Source of the DNA: RYN-230 sp963720645
GTDB lineage: Bacteria; Actinomycetota; Actinomycetes; Streptosporangiales; Streptosporangiaceae
Length of the DNA stretch: 64,000 nt
Reading direction: 5' to 3'
Assembly (NCBI GenBank): GCA_963720645.1
Contig: CAVRFX010000009.1
Span: 434,001-498,000, forward strand
Shown here: piece by piece, positions 50,414 through 59,866 of the stretch
Layout: every line of letters begins with the position of its first letter
How positions within the stretch are numbered: position 1 is the stretch's first letter
Position numbers and translations under genes: made by a program
Notes under the pieces: generated by a model
What the model saw: the letters and a program-made list of their open reading frames with translations, nothing else
Databases searched by the model: none
What the model was told of the DNA's origin: nothing

Positions 50414-52014
50414 CTACTGCCCGGCGATGCCGGTCACGGTGGTGCCCGCCGGCAGCGTGCCGTGGAGGGATCCGTGCCAGGGCGCGCCGAAGCCGTCGAT
50501 GCCGCCGTTGGACTTCAGGATCCAGTAACCCCCGGTGGCAGGGGCAGCGGTGATCGGCCGACCGGCGGTCACCCCGGCCGGCAGCCGCCCCCGTCCGAGC
50601 CGTAGCACAGGGCGCCCGGAAAGCGCTCACCCCACCGTTGGACTTCAGGACCAGTAGCCGCCGCCCGGGCTGGCCGCGATCGCGGTCACGGCTCACGCCG
50701 GGGCCGAGCTTGCCGTTGGCGAGCCGTACCAGGGGGCGTCGAAACTGTCCACCCCGCCGTTGGACCTCAGGACCCAGTAACCCCCGGTCGCAGGATCGGC
50801 GGCCAGCCCGACCGCCGTCACCCCCGCCGCAGGCTGGCCCACGGTCCGATCCATGCCAGGTGGTGCCGAAATTGCGGATCCCGCCGCTGGAGGTCAGGAC
50901 GAGGTAGCCGCCACGGCTGGCCGCGATCGCGGCCGCGCTCACGCCGGGGCCGAGCGTGCCCTTGGCGGACCCGTACCAGGGGGCGCCGAAACTATCCACC
51001 CCGCCGTTGGACCTCAGCGACCCAGTAACCCCCGGTCGCAGGATCGGCGGCCAGCCCGACCGCCGTCACCCCCGCCGCGAGGCTGCCCCGGTCCGATCCA
51101 TGCCAGGTCGTGCCGAAGTTGCGGACGCCGCCATCGGAGGTCAGGGCCAGGTAGCCGAGCCCGGTGTCACCAGCAGATTGACGAAGGTGTAGCCGTGGCC
51201 GCGGAAGAAGTTGATGATCGTCGGCAGGGCGAGCCGCGGTGGCCGGGTTCCCTGCGGGCTGATTGTGCATGAGCACGACCGGGTGCTGCATGCGCGCCGC
51301 CCTCCGATTCCGCCAGCCTGATGATCCGGTTCACCCAGTAGGACGAGGACGAGCCGTTGGCCTTCCAGTCCTCGGTGTCCACCGACCACATCCAGAATTT
51401 CATGCTGCGCTGCTGCGCCAGGCTGAGCGTGCTCGAGTTGTAGTCGCCCCCGGCGGCCGGAACGCGCAGGGCGGTACGCCGACCAGGGTCTTCTGCTCGG
51501 TGATGGCCCGGTCCATCTGGGCGGCCTGCGCGGCGGCGGACAGGGTGGACATGTTCGGGTGGCTCCAGGTGTGGTTGCCAAGCAGGTAACCCGCGCGCGG
51601 CTTCGTCGCCGACCAGTTGGGGCCTGGCCGCTGCGTTCTGCCCGAGGTTGAAGAACGTCGCGGTCACGCCCGTTCGCGCGCAGGATCGACAGGATCTTCG
51701 CCGTGCTCGCCCCGGGACCGTCGTCAAAGGTCAGGGCGACCGTCTTGGCCGCGCCGGGCGCATAGTAGTTCGGCCCATAGGGTGCTGCCGGGCAGCCCGT
51801 TGCGATCTGGGGTGCGGTGACCTGGGGTGGCGCAGCAACCCGGCCATTGGGCATCAGTGCAGGCGGACCGGGTGGCCCCTCGTTCGAGGGCGAGGGGGGC
51901 TGGGCCGCGGCGCTGGCCGGCGTGGCGCTGGAGGCCGGAAGCGCCGCCACCGGAGGCCCCGGCCAGCCCGACGGCCACCGCGGCAGGCAGCAGACGCAGT
52001 GTCACAGCACGCAT
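50414..52014 (-). pseudogene. Secreted polysaccharide deacetylase (NodB) with C-terminal repeat domain, many frameshifts
   Basis: ATG 52014 opens a signal peptide (RLLPAAVAVGLAGASG). In successive frames appear YAPGAAKTVALTFDDGPGAS (catalytic Asp pair), VTATFFNLGQNAAARPQLVG, YLLGNHTWSHPNMSTLSAAA (metal His residues), CAFRPPG, FWMWSVDTEDWKANGSSSSY, VVLMHNQPAGN and INFFRGHGYTFVNLL, the whole NodB domain. Then come about seven modules such as GGYWILKSNGGIDGFGAPWH and GIRNFGTTWHGSDRG, which resemble the beta-propeller-like repeats of actinobacterial wall proteins. Around ten frame changes are needed. The enzyme would remove N-acetyl groups from peptidoglycan or chitin-like glycans. Confidence 0.7.
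50750..51130. repeat. Tandem coding repeat, about 247-bp unit
   Basis: Bases from 50751 and from 50998 are nearly identical for more than 80 bases, both containing the ACCCCGCCGTTGGACCTCAG stretch and the following CAGGATCGGCGGCCAGCC. Weaker copies occur at about 50505 and 50630. They encode alternating VLRSNGGVDSFGAPWYGS and SSGGIRNFGTTWHGSDRG modules. Confidence 0.8.
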
Positions 52015-52301
52015 CGTGACCTCCATCAACGACCCGGCTTGCGCCGGGAAGGGGCGAACGCCCCGGGCGACGGCAGAGCATCTCCAGCGTCGGCACACCG
52101 GGTGGCGGTGGCCAGTGCCAAACGGCTGGCCTACCATGGCCACAGGTCCCCGGCTCTGGGATGGCCTTCACGCCCCGCGACCCTCATGGCGGGACCGCGA
52201 TGAGCGCGCCTGGGCGCGGTGGCGGGCCAGCGCAGTGCCGCGGCGCGCTCCCGCCGGTCAGCGCGAACAGTTTGAGAGATGAGGTCCTGGTCTGGCCGGG
52301 A

Positions 52302-53444
52302 TCAGCGCAGGGCCAGCGTTATCTCCCGGGGGACCGACAGCGTCCCCGGCTGCCAGTCCAGGTCGCCGGCCAGCCGGGCGCGGGGGAACGTCCCGAAGAA
52401 GGCCTCGAGGCTGACGGCGAGCCAGACGCGGGCCAGCGCGGCCCCGGGGCAGAAGTGCGCGCCCGCCCCGAAGGGGATGGCGGGCGAGGCGGGCCCGTCG
52501 TGCGCCGCGGCGATCAGGGACGGCAGGACGGTGGTGCCCGCGCTGATGGGCCGCCCGCCGAGCCAGGTGTCGGCCAGAGCGACGCGCGGGAGGGCGATGG
52601 GGAACATCGTGCGCGTGCTCAGCAGTTCCCGGGCCACGGACGCCCAGGTGCGCTCCCCCCGGGTGCACGCGGCGATGACGTGCGGCTGCCGGGCGAGCTC
52701 GGCGATGGCCACGGCGAGGACGGGGAGCATCGCGCCGAACCCGTTGGAGACGGTGCCGGTGACGTGCGCGACCTGGGCGGGCGTGTGCCCGCTCAGCGCC
52801 CCGGCGAGCTGGGTGGTTAATCCGCCGCCCGGCCGGGCCGCGGCGTGGGCGTAGTAGCCGTAGAGGTCATCCCACGCCGCGGCCACGTCATCGACGGCCG
52901 CCGGGCCGGGGACGACGGCGAACGCGATACGGGACGCTTCGAGGATCCGGTGCCAGTCCGCCACGGGTGTCCCCATGGCCGCGCTGACCGCGGTCGCGGT
53001 GAACGGCTCGGCGAACCCGGTCAGGACATCCGCGGTGGCCCGGGCGTGCAGCGCTTCGGCGAGGCTGCCCGCGAGCGCCCGGACCAGCGGGCGGGTCGTT
53101 TCCGCGGCGCGGCGGGTGAACAGCCCGGCGATCCGCCGCCGGTAGGAACGCAGCCGGGGCGTGTTCATGTTGAGCAGCCCGCCGTCCGGGGATTGCATTT
53201 CCGCGCCGGTGAGCGGGCAGCGGGCCAGCCCCCCGGTCCGGGTGACGGCGGCCATGCCGAAATTCCTGGAATCGGTGAGGGCGCGGATGACGTCGGGGCG
53301 CCGCCTCAGAATCAGCATCGGCGGGCCGCCGGCGGGACGGACGGCATAGTCGTGGCCACTGGCGTCAAGGATGGGTGGCGGCCCACCGTCCGGCTGGGAA
53401 TCGAAGCGGAGGACGGGCGGGTGGCCGGCTGTGCTGGCGGTCAC
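52302..53444 (-). CDS. Cytochrome P450, atypical
   Basis: 380 residues, full length for a soluble bacterial P450. The heme loop is intact, IPFGAGAHFCPGAALAR with the Cys ligand, and the region before it (LPRVALADTWLGGRPISAGT) is normal. Two conserved sites differ: the I-helix acid-alcohol motif, usually AGxETT, reads VSNGFGAMLPVLAVAIAEL without Glu/Asp-Thr, and the ExxR of the K-helix reads RELLSTRT, with no Arg three residues after the Glu. It may have reduced or unusual activity or act on an oxygen-carrying substrate. No ferredoxin gene is adjacent. It is 144 bp downstream of the transporter gene on the same strand. Confidence 0.82.
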   Translation of the reverse strand: MTASTAGHPPVLRFDSQPDGGPPPILDASGHDYAVRPAGGPPMLILRRRPDVIRALTDSRNFGMAAVTRTGGLARCPLTGAEMQSPDGGLLNMNTPRLRSYRRRIAGLFTRRAAETTRPLVRALAGSLAEALHARATADVLTGFAEPFTATAVSAAMGTPVADWHRILEASRIAFAVVPGPAAVDDVAAAWDDLYGYYAHAAARPGGGLTTQLAGALSGHTPAQVAHVTGTVSNGFGAMLPVLAVAIAELARQPHVIAACTRGERTWASVARELLSTRTMFPIALPRVALADTWLGGRPISAGTTVLPSLIAAAHDGPASPAIPFGAGAHFCPGAALARVWLAVSLEAFFGTFPRARLAGDLDWQPGTLSVPREITLALR

Positions 53445-53588
53445 GGGGGCTCCTTCGGGCTGGCCTGGGCAGGGACCTCCCGCCCGCCGCCCAGCTTCCT
53501 GGGCCGGACCGCACGGTTTTATTGCATTCCGCTTGCACGCCCCCCGGGCACGCCAGGTACGGCCCGGCGACCTGCGAGGATGCGCGAA

Positions 53589-55267
53589 TCAGGTGACGGG
53601 CTCACCGGCGGGCTCGCCCGCGGGCGCCGCGGAGGGCTGCTCGGCCGGGATCCGGCGGCTGGCGAACAGCGCCATCAGCGCGATAAGGGCGAGCAGTGAC
53701 AACGAGGCACGCAATCCGGCGATGCGGGCCTTCTCGTTCTCCCTGACGATGGCGTCGGCAGTCTGCTGGGGCACGCCGGCCTTGTCGAGCTGGGCTTTCA
53801 GGTCCTGGTCGGATATGAACGGGGCGCCTCCGCTCAGTTTCACCTGGGCCTGGGAGACGACATCTTTGGGGACGTCGGGGTTGTTCTGGATGCCGCTGAG
53901 GAACGAGCCGGTCAGCGCCGAGATCAGCACCGCGCCGGCCAGCGCGGTCCCGATCGAGGCGCCCAGGTTGGTCATGGTGTTCTGGACTCCGCCGACTTCA
54001 CCGCTTTGCTCGTCGGGCACCGACGAGACGGTCACGGCGCCGAGCTGGGAGGCCAGCGCGCCGATGCCCAGGCCCGCCAGCAGCATCGGCCAGGTCACGA
54101 TCTCGGGCCCGGCCCCCACCTCGAGCGCGGCCACCATGATCACGATGGCCGCGAACAACGCGAGGAACCCGAGCTGGACCACGCGGCGGGGGGATGCGTG
54201 CGGAAGAGCCTGGGGATGCCCACGGCGGCCAGCAGCAAGGTGACCGACAGCGGCAGCAGTCGGACACCGGTCGCGATCGCTGACAGCCCGAGCGCCACCG
54301 ACAGGAACAACGGCACCGCGAAGAACAGGCCGGCCTGCAGCAGGTACTGGAAGAAAAACGCGATGAGCCCGCCGCGCAGGATCGGGTTGCGCAGCATCGC
54401 CGGATCCACCAGCGCGGAGGCGCCGCGCGCCAGACGGCGGTTCTCCCACCACACGAAGATCCGCAGCACGATCCCGCCGCCCAGGAGCAGCCAGATCACC
54501 GGAGACAGCCCCAGCCACATCGGAGCCTCGGTCTTGGGCTGGATGAATCCCCACGTCCCGGAGCGCAGGATTCCGTACACGATCAGGCCAAGGCCGAGCG
54601 CGGACAGCACGGTACCCATCACATCGAGCCGTGCCCCCTGCTCGGCCGGGGTGTCGGCGATGCGGCGGGTCAGCACCAAAATGATCAGCACCACGACGAC
54701 CTCGCCAGCGAACACCCACCGCCACGAGGCGTAGGTGGTCAGCAGGCCGCCGATCAGCGGCCCGGCCGCCACCGCGATCGCGCCGGCCGATGCGACCAGC
54801 CCGTACGCGCGCGGGCGCTGATCACGGCCGAAGTTCGAGGCGACCAGCGCGACGATCGCCGGCATGATCAGCGCGGCCCCGACGCCTTCCAGCACCGACC
54901 ATCCCACGATCAGCACGGCCAGATTCGGTGCCAGCGCGGTGGTCAGCGACCCGCAGCCGTAGATGACGCACCCGATGGAAAACGCGCGCTTGCGGCCCAG
55001 GATCTGGCCCACCTTGCCGCCGGTGATCATGAGCGAGGCCATGACCAGCGTGTAGAAGGTGATCGCGGTCTGGATCCCGGTCACCGTCGTGCCGACGTCC
55101 TTGGCCACGGTGGCGATCGACACGTTCATGACCGAACTGTCCAGCGTCATCAGGAACTGCGACGACGCCAGCGTCACCAGGACGATCCCCGCCGCCGCGG
55201 CCGCCGACTGGGCGGCGCGGCCCGCTCCCGCCGCCTGACTTACACCCATACGGCCATCTCTATTCAC
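53589..55267 (-). pseudogene. DHA2-family (14-helix) MFS drug transporter, one frameshift
   Basis: From GTG 55267 (or ATG 55249) the first 375 residues cover helices 1-10: FLMTLDSSVMNVSIATVAKD, motif A GGKVGQILGRKRAF, then LIMPAIVALVASNFGRDQRP, SAGAIAVAAGPLIGGLLTTY and AGLFFAVPLFLSVALGLSAI. At about 54205 a 1-base shift leads to SPRRVVQLGFLALFAAIVIM, PDEQSGEVGGVQNTMTNLGA and a complete end. The periplasmic loop near the end (NPDVPKDVVSQAQVKLSGGA) is typical of EmrB/QacA members. It would export drugs by proton antiport. The start overlaps the stop of the upstream membrane protein gene. Confidence 0.75.
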
Positions 55268-56879
55268 GCGTAGCGGCCACCAGGCCCGTACCGTCGCACC
55301 GGGCAGCCGGCTTCACATCACCCGCCCCAGGTGATCCCAGGTGTGGCCGCCTGCTGGGCCGGGCGGGCATCCCGCTCCCCCGGGGCCGCCTGCCGCCGGG
55401 CCCGGGGCGGCTGGCAAGGGCGCCGGCGAGCAGCCAGATGGGCGCGAGGGACGCGGTGAACAGGGCGATCACCATGTGCTTGATGACCTCGTTGCCCTCG
55501 CCGTACACGGCGGTGACGTACTGGACCACCGTGCATCCGGTCAGCACCAGCGCCACCAGCGCGAAGCCCCGCCGCAGGCCGCCCGGGGGCGGGCCGCGCA
55601 CCAGCAGGGCCGCATCGCCCGGGCGTGAGCGGCGCATCAGCAGCACCGCCCCGGCCAGGCAGGCCACCCAGTACGCGAGGACGCCGGCCAGCCCGGTCCA
55701 CCGCATCGCGCGCGAGACGTCCATGAGCAGGCAATCGCGGCATTCCTGGCTGCGCGGAGCGTGGCCGGAGCCGGGCGGGTATGTGCCGAGGTTGGTGTTG
55801 CGGAAGGTCAGGTAGGGGCCCGCGCCGCTGGCGAAGATCCTCGCCGTAAGCGCGGGGTGCCTGATCAGGTAGTGGGCCAGGTTGGCCTGGGTGAAGCGGC
55901 TCGCGTAGCGGGGGTACGCGGGGTCGTTCTCGATCGGGTGCGCGCTCCACCAGACGGTCCCGCTGTAGCGGCCGAACGCGCGCGGCAGCCCGAGCCCGGC
56001 AGCGGCACTGCCCGGATCGGACACCATGGGCATGATCGTCATGGTCAGCTCGTTACCGGGGTTGGCCCGCACGTCGTTGAGCGGTTCGCGGGTCAGGCTC
56101 CAGTACACGGTCATGGCCAGCGAGAGCACGCACAGGCCCGGGATGAGCAGGCCGGCGGACCATCCGCGGCCGCCGCCGAGGGGGAAGCGGTGAGCGCCCA
56201 GGAACACGGCCAGGGGCAGCGCCAGGGTGGTCGTCTCGGTCTTGGCCCCGACCGCGAGTACCGCGCTGGCCCAGGCGGCCAGATACGCCGCGTGGTATCC
56301 GCGGGCCCGCACCGCGACCGCCACCGCGGCGATCGCGAAGATCAGCATCCCGTACAGCGCGGCCGTCTCCGTGAACGGCGACGCGGCATAATCGGCGAAG
56401 GCCGCCTCGGACAGCACCAGGAACAGCAGGATCAGGATCAGGATCCGCGCGCCCAGCCTGAGCGGCGCGAGCAGCCGGGCCGCGGCCGCTGTCACCAGGC
56501 CAGCCAGGACGCAGTACTCGACGATCAGCTCACGCATGTCGATGACGCCGGGCAGCCCCAGCACGTGCTGATGGACCCACGCCGTCAGCCACATCTGGAC
56601 GACCTCGGTGGTCGGGTAGTGCAAGCACGCCGACCCTGGCCCGGGCCGCAGGAACGGGTACCAGAAGCGGACGAAGGACGGCCCGGAGGTCGGCCAGGGC
56701 GGCGACTGCGGATTCGCGCCGATCTCGCACATGAGCCGCACCGCGTCGCCGTTGTTGGCCATGCCCACGGGGACCGGCAGCAGGAGCCGCGCCGCCATCA
56801 GCGAGGCGGCCAGGACCCCCGCGATGACCGGCAGGTGCGCCGCCGCTCCCGCGGCCGCGCGCGAGCGCATCCACCGCAT
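55260..56879 (-). CDS. Large polytopic membrane protein, possibly GT-C-like
   Basis: 539 residues with about ten membrane helices, for example LPVIAGVLAASLMAARLLLP, LVTAAAARLLAPLRLGARIL, LYGMLIFAIAAVAVAVRARG and GFALVALVLTGCTVVQYVTA. The first loop, VPVGMANNGDAVRLMCEIGA, and the conserved ASPFTETAALYG resemble actinobacterial uncharacterised membrane proteins with a GT-C glycosyltransferase-like layout, but I see no diagnostic catalytic motif. The last 60 residues are Pro/Arg-rich. It overlaps the transporter gene by 8 bases, so the two are probably co-transcribed. Confidence 0.6.
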   Translation of the reverse strand: MRWMRSRAAAGAAAHLPVIAGVLAASLMAARLLLPVPVGMANNGDAVRLMCEIGANPQSPPWPTSGPSFVRFWYPFLRPGPGSACLHYPTTEVVQMWLTAWVHQHVLGLPGVIDMRELIVEYCVLAGLVTAAAARLLAPLRLGARILILILLFLVLSEAAFADYAASPFTETAALYGMLIFAIAAVAVAVRARGYHAAYLAAWASAVLAVGAKTETTTLALPLAVFLGAHRFPLGGGRGWSAGLLIPGLCVLSLAMTVYWSLTREPLNDVRANPGNELTMTIMPMVSDPGSAAAGLGLPRAFGRYSGTVWWSAHPIENDPAYPRYASRFTQANLAHYLIRHPALTARIFASGAGPYLTFRNTNLGTYPPGSGHAPRSQECRDCLLMDVSRAMRWTGLAGVLAYWVACLAGAVLLMRRSRPGDAALLVRGPPPGGLRRGFALVALVLTGCTVVQYVTAVYGEGNEVIKHMVIALFTASLAPIWLLAGALASRPGPGGRRPRGSGMPARPSRRPHLGSPGAGDVKPAARCDGTGLVAATRE

Positions 56880-56989
56880 CTGAAACCTCCGGGGACGCGG
56901 AGGCGGGCACGCAACCCGCCGCGCCTGCCGTGGCCGGAAACTGAGGCCCTTACTGTAGGCGCCGGCCGGTGATCTGGAGGGTGAACTGG

Positions 56990-58296
56990 TCAGGAGACCG
57001 GCCCGCAGGCCGGCATCATGCGGTCATGGCCAGCTGGAGAGATCACGCCTGCCGGCGATAACGGCGTCACCAGATGCCCCTTGCGGACCACAGTGACGCC
57101 GCCGGCGGACACGACGAAACCGCGGGCGCGGTCATGCTCCTTATCGACCCCGACCGTGGCCCCCCGCAGCACGATGACGTTCTTGTCCAGGATGGCGTTC
57201 TGGACGACGGCATGCCGGTTGACCCGCGCGTTGTTCAGCAGCACTGACCGGTCGACGGTGGCCCAGCTGTCGATCCGCACTCCCGGCGAGACCACGGAGT
57301 TGCGCACCAGCCCGCCGGAGATGATGACACCGTTGCTGACCGTGCTGTCGATCGCCCGGCCGACCCGGTCGCCGTCGTTGTGCACGAACTTGGCCGGCGG
57401 CTGCCAGGGCACCTGGGTCAGGATCGGCCACTGGTCGTTGTACAGGTTGAACGCCGGATGCACCGCGCACAGGTCCATGTGCGCGTTGAAATAGGAATCG
57501 AGCGTCCCCACGTCCCGCCAGTAACCCAGGTCACGGGTATCGGCGCCGGGAACCTTGTTGTCCCGGAAGTCATAGACATGCGCGGAGTGCTCGCGGACCA
57601 GCATGGGGATGATGTTGCCGCCGATGGCGTGCTGGCTGCATTCGTCCGTGGCGTCCTTCCGGAGCGCGTCCACCAGGACATCGCTGTCGAACACGTAGTT
57701 GCCCATGGACGCGAAGGCCTCGTGCGGCTGGCCGGGGCTTCCCGGCGGGTCGGCCGCTTTTCCACGAACGCCTCGATGCTATGGCCGTCCGGAGCGGTCC
57801 GCACCACACCGAAGTCCCTCGCATCCGTCCGGGGGACGGGGAGCGCCGCGACCGTCGCTCCCGCGCCCCAGGACACGTGCTGGTCGATCATCTGCCTCGG
57901 ATCCATCCGGTACACGTGATCGGCCCCGAAGACCATCACGATGTCCGGCCGGTCGTCGTAAATGAGGTTCAGCGACTGGTAGATCGCGTCCGCCGAGCCG
58001 GTTTGCCACCACGGGCCGAGCCGCTGCTGCGCCGGGACCGGCGTCACGTAGTTGTCCAGCAGGCTGTTCAGCCGCCAGGTGGTGGTGAGATGCCGGTCCA
58101 GGCTGTGGCTCTTGTACTGGGTCAGCACGCAGATGCGCCGGCATCCGGCGTTGACGAGGTTGGACAGGGTGAAATCCACCAGCCGGTACAGGCCACCGAA
58201 GGGAACGGCTGATTTAGCCCGGTCGGCGGTCAGAGGCGCCAGGCGCTTACCCACTCCCCCGGCGAGAACGAGGCTCAAAACGCGCTTTTCAGCCAA
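56990..58296 (-). pseudogene. glgC: Glucose-1-phosphate adenylyltransferase, one frameshift
   Basis: A TTG start at 58296, with GGGAGG upstream, gives LSLVLAGGVGKRLAPLTADR and AKSAVPFGGLYRLVDFTLSN (the nucleotide-binding loop), LTQYKSHSLDRH, FGADHVYRMDPRQMIDQHV and IEAFVEKRP. Near 57752 the reading shifts by one base to ASMGNYVFDSDVLVDALRKD, DLGYWRDVGTLDSYFNAHMD and the left-handed beta-helix end (SVVSPGVRIDSWATVDRSVL). Length (about 435) and motifs are those of actinobacterial GlgC, which makes ADP-glucose for glycogen. Only the shift breaks it, and it may be a base error. Confidence 0.8.
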
Positions 58297-58579
58297 CTTC
58301 CACCTCCCGGCCCCAGCCCCGGCCGCCTCCGGGGCCTCCCCGCCAGAGCCGCGGCCAGCCACGAGCAGCCGCCCCCCGGGCCAGCGTGCCCGGGAATTCC
58401 GTGCGGTTTCTCCTACTATCGGTATAGCCGTCCTCAGCCGGGGCCGCCAGGTATGCGGGCAGATGGTTCTCCCCGGACGGCTGCGCACGCCAGTCCTGCT
58501 CACCCGGGTGCCGGTCACATCTCCACCGCTTCAGGTGTCTTCCTGGTGACCGCATGAACCGCCGGGAGAGGAACACACG

Positions 58580-58836
58580 ATGCGCGTCTTCGTGGCCGGG
58601 GCAAGTGGCGCTCTCGGGAGCCGCGTCACGTGCCGGCCTGGGTGGCGCGCCTGATCGCCGGCCAGGCCGCCGTGGTCATGGCCACCCAGGTCCGGGGCGC
58701 CTCCAACGCCAGGGCCAGGCGCGAACTCGGCTGGACTCCCCGCTACCCCAGCTGGCGCCTTGGTTTCCCGATGACCTACGCGGCGGTCACCGTCGCCGGC
58801 GGGCACGCGCCCGGCCGGCGATCTCCGGCTCCATAA
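58580..58836 (+). pseudogene. NAD-dependent epimerase remnant, internal deletion
   Basis: After AGAGGA, ATG 58580 gives MRVFVAGASGALGSR, the Rossmann GxxGxxG start of an extended SDR epimerase, and a stop at 58654. In the next frame, from 58630, VPAWVARLIAGQAAVVMATQ and RGASNARARRELGWTPRYPS follow; this is the C-terminal segment of the same protein family, including the RGASNAKAKRELGW-type signature. About 230 residues between them, with the catalytic YxxxK, are missing. It is divergent from glgC, with 283 bp between holding no other gene. Confidence 0.7.
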
Positions 58837-58889
58837 CGGTCCGTCCGATGCGGACGGCCCGGCAGCGCGACCGCCCGGCGCTGCGGCCG

Positions 58890-59816
58890 CTACCTGCCCG
58901 GCTTCAGGTGCCGGTCGAGGAAGTCGATGACCCCGTCGATCGCGTGCTGCTGGACCGGGTCGGGGCGGCCGGGTCCCTCGGCGGCCGACGGGAAGAGGTA
59001 GCCGTGCAGCGGGTGATCCCAGGACACCCACTCGGCGTCCTTGCCGCCCTCGCCGAGGAGCTCGTAGCTGAGCCGGAAGATCCCCTGGAGATGATCGCTG
59101 TCCCGTCCCATGACGAGGATCGGCAGGTCGATGGCGGCGATGCGCTCCCGGGCCAGCGGGAGGTCGGTGCGTTCCCTCACCCACGCCGGGTCCTGCATCT
59201 GCATGTCCTCGATGTCCCGCAGCCCGGTCTCGGGGTTGACGGGCGCGGCGTCGCCGAGCCTGAGGCCGAGGAACTCATGATTCGCCGGCTCGCTGGCGAC
59301 GCCCGCCCGGAGGATCCCCGGGTACCGGGAGGCCAGCTTGAACAGCATCTCGCCGGCGTGGCTGACGCCGACGTGGCCAAGGTGGCCCGCGTCCACCTGC
59401 GGGTGCTGGCGGACGTGACCGAGGATGGCGAGCTCGTCCTCGAACTCCAGGGGCGAGCGGTTCATGACCTCCATGCCCTGGCGCCCGTCGACCATGAGCG
59501 GGCCGCCGCGGTTGAAGCCGAGATCCACCTCCGTGCGGTACCGCCCCCAGCCGCAGGCGTAGCCGGCGGCGAGGAGGCGCTCCATGATGTACGGGCGGGT
59601 GTGCACCCACTCCCGTAGCCAGCCGATCCCGCCCCCGCCGTTGCCGTAGGCCAGGAACACGAACGGGAACCGCCCCTCGCCGGCGGGCGTGCGCACCACA
59701 TAGGGCACGTACAGGCCGTCACGTGACTCGGCCAGGTAGTACGCCGCGGGGCGGGCGGACCCCTCGACGTCTTCCACGAGGACCGGCTCGCCGGTGCTCC
59801 ATGATTGCCTCCGCAC
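58890..59816 (-). CDS. Alpha/beta hydrolase (prolyl-oligopeptidase/dienelactone-hydrolase-like)
   Basis: 308 residues. After a short beta-rich start (LYVPYVVRTPAGEGRFPFVF) comes the oxyanion loop LAYGNGGGGIGWLREWVH, nucleophile elbow GHVGVSHAGEMLFKLASRYP (GVSHAGE), acid region LPILVMGRDSDHLQGIFRL and base HPLHGYLFP. The order and spacing match S9-like or dienelactone-hydrolase-like serine hydrolases. Possibly a xenobiotic esterase; no substrate can be inferred. No signal peptide. It stands alone. Confidence 0.82.
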   Translation of the reverse strand: MRRQSWSTGEPVLVEDVEGSARPAAYYLAESRDGLYVPYVVRTPAGEGRFPFVFLAYGNGGGGIGWLREWVHTRPYIMERLLAAGYACGWGRYRTEVDLGFNRGGPLMVDGRQGMEVMNRSPLEFEDELAILGHVRQHPQVDAGHLGHVGVSHAGEMLFKLASRYPGILRAGVASEPANHEFLGLRLGDAAPVNPETGLRDIEDMQMQDPAWVRERTDLPLARERIAAIDLPILVMGRDSDHLQGIFRLSYELLGEGGKDAEWVSWDHPLHGYLFPSAAEGPGRPDPVQQHAIDGVIDFLDRHLKPGR

Positions 59817-59866
59817 GCGGGCATCGTATGCGGGCGGGCGGCCCGGCTGAGCGGCCGGGCCTGGAG

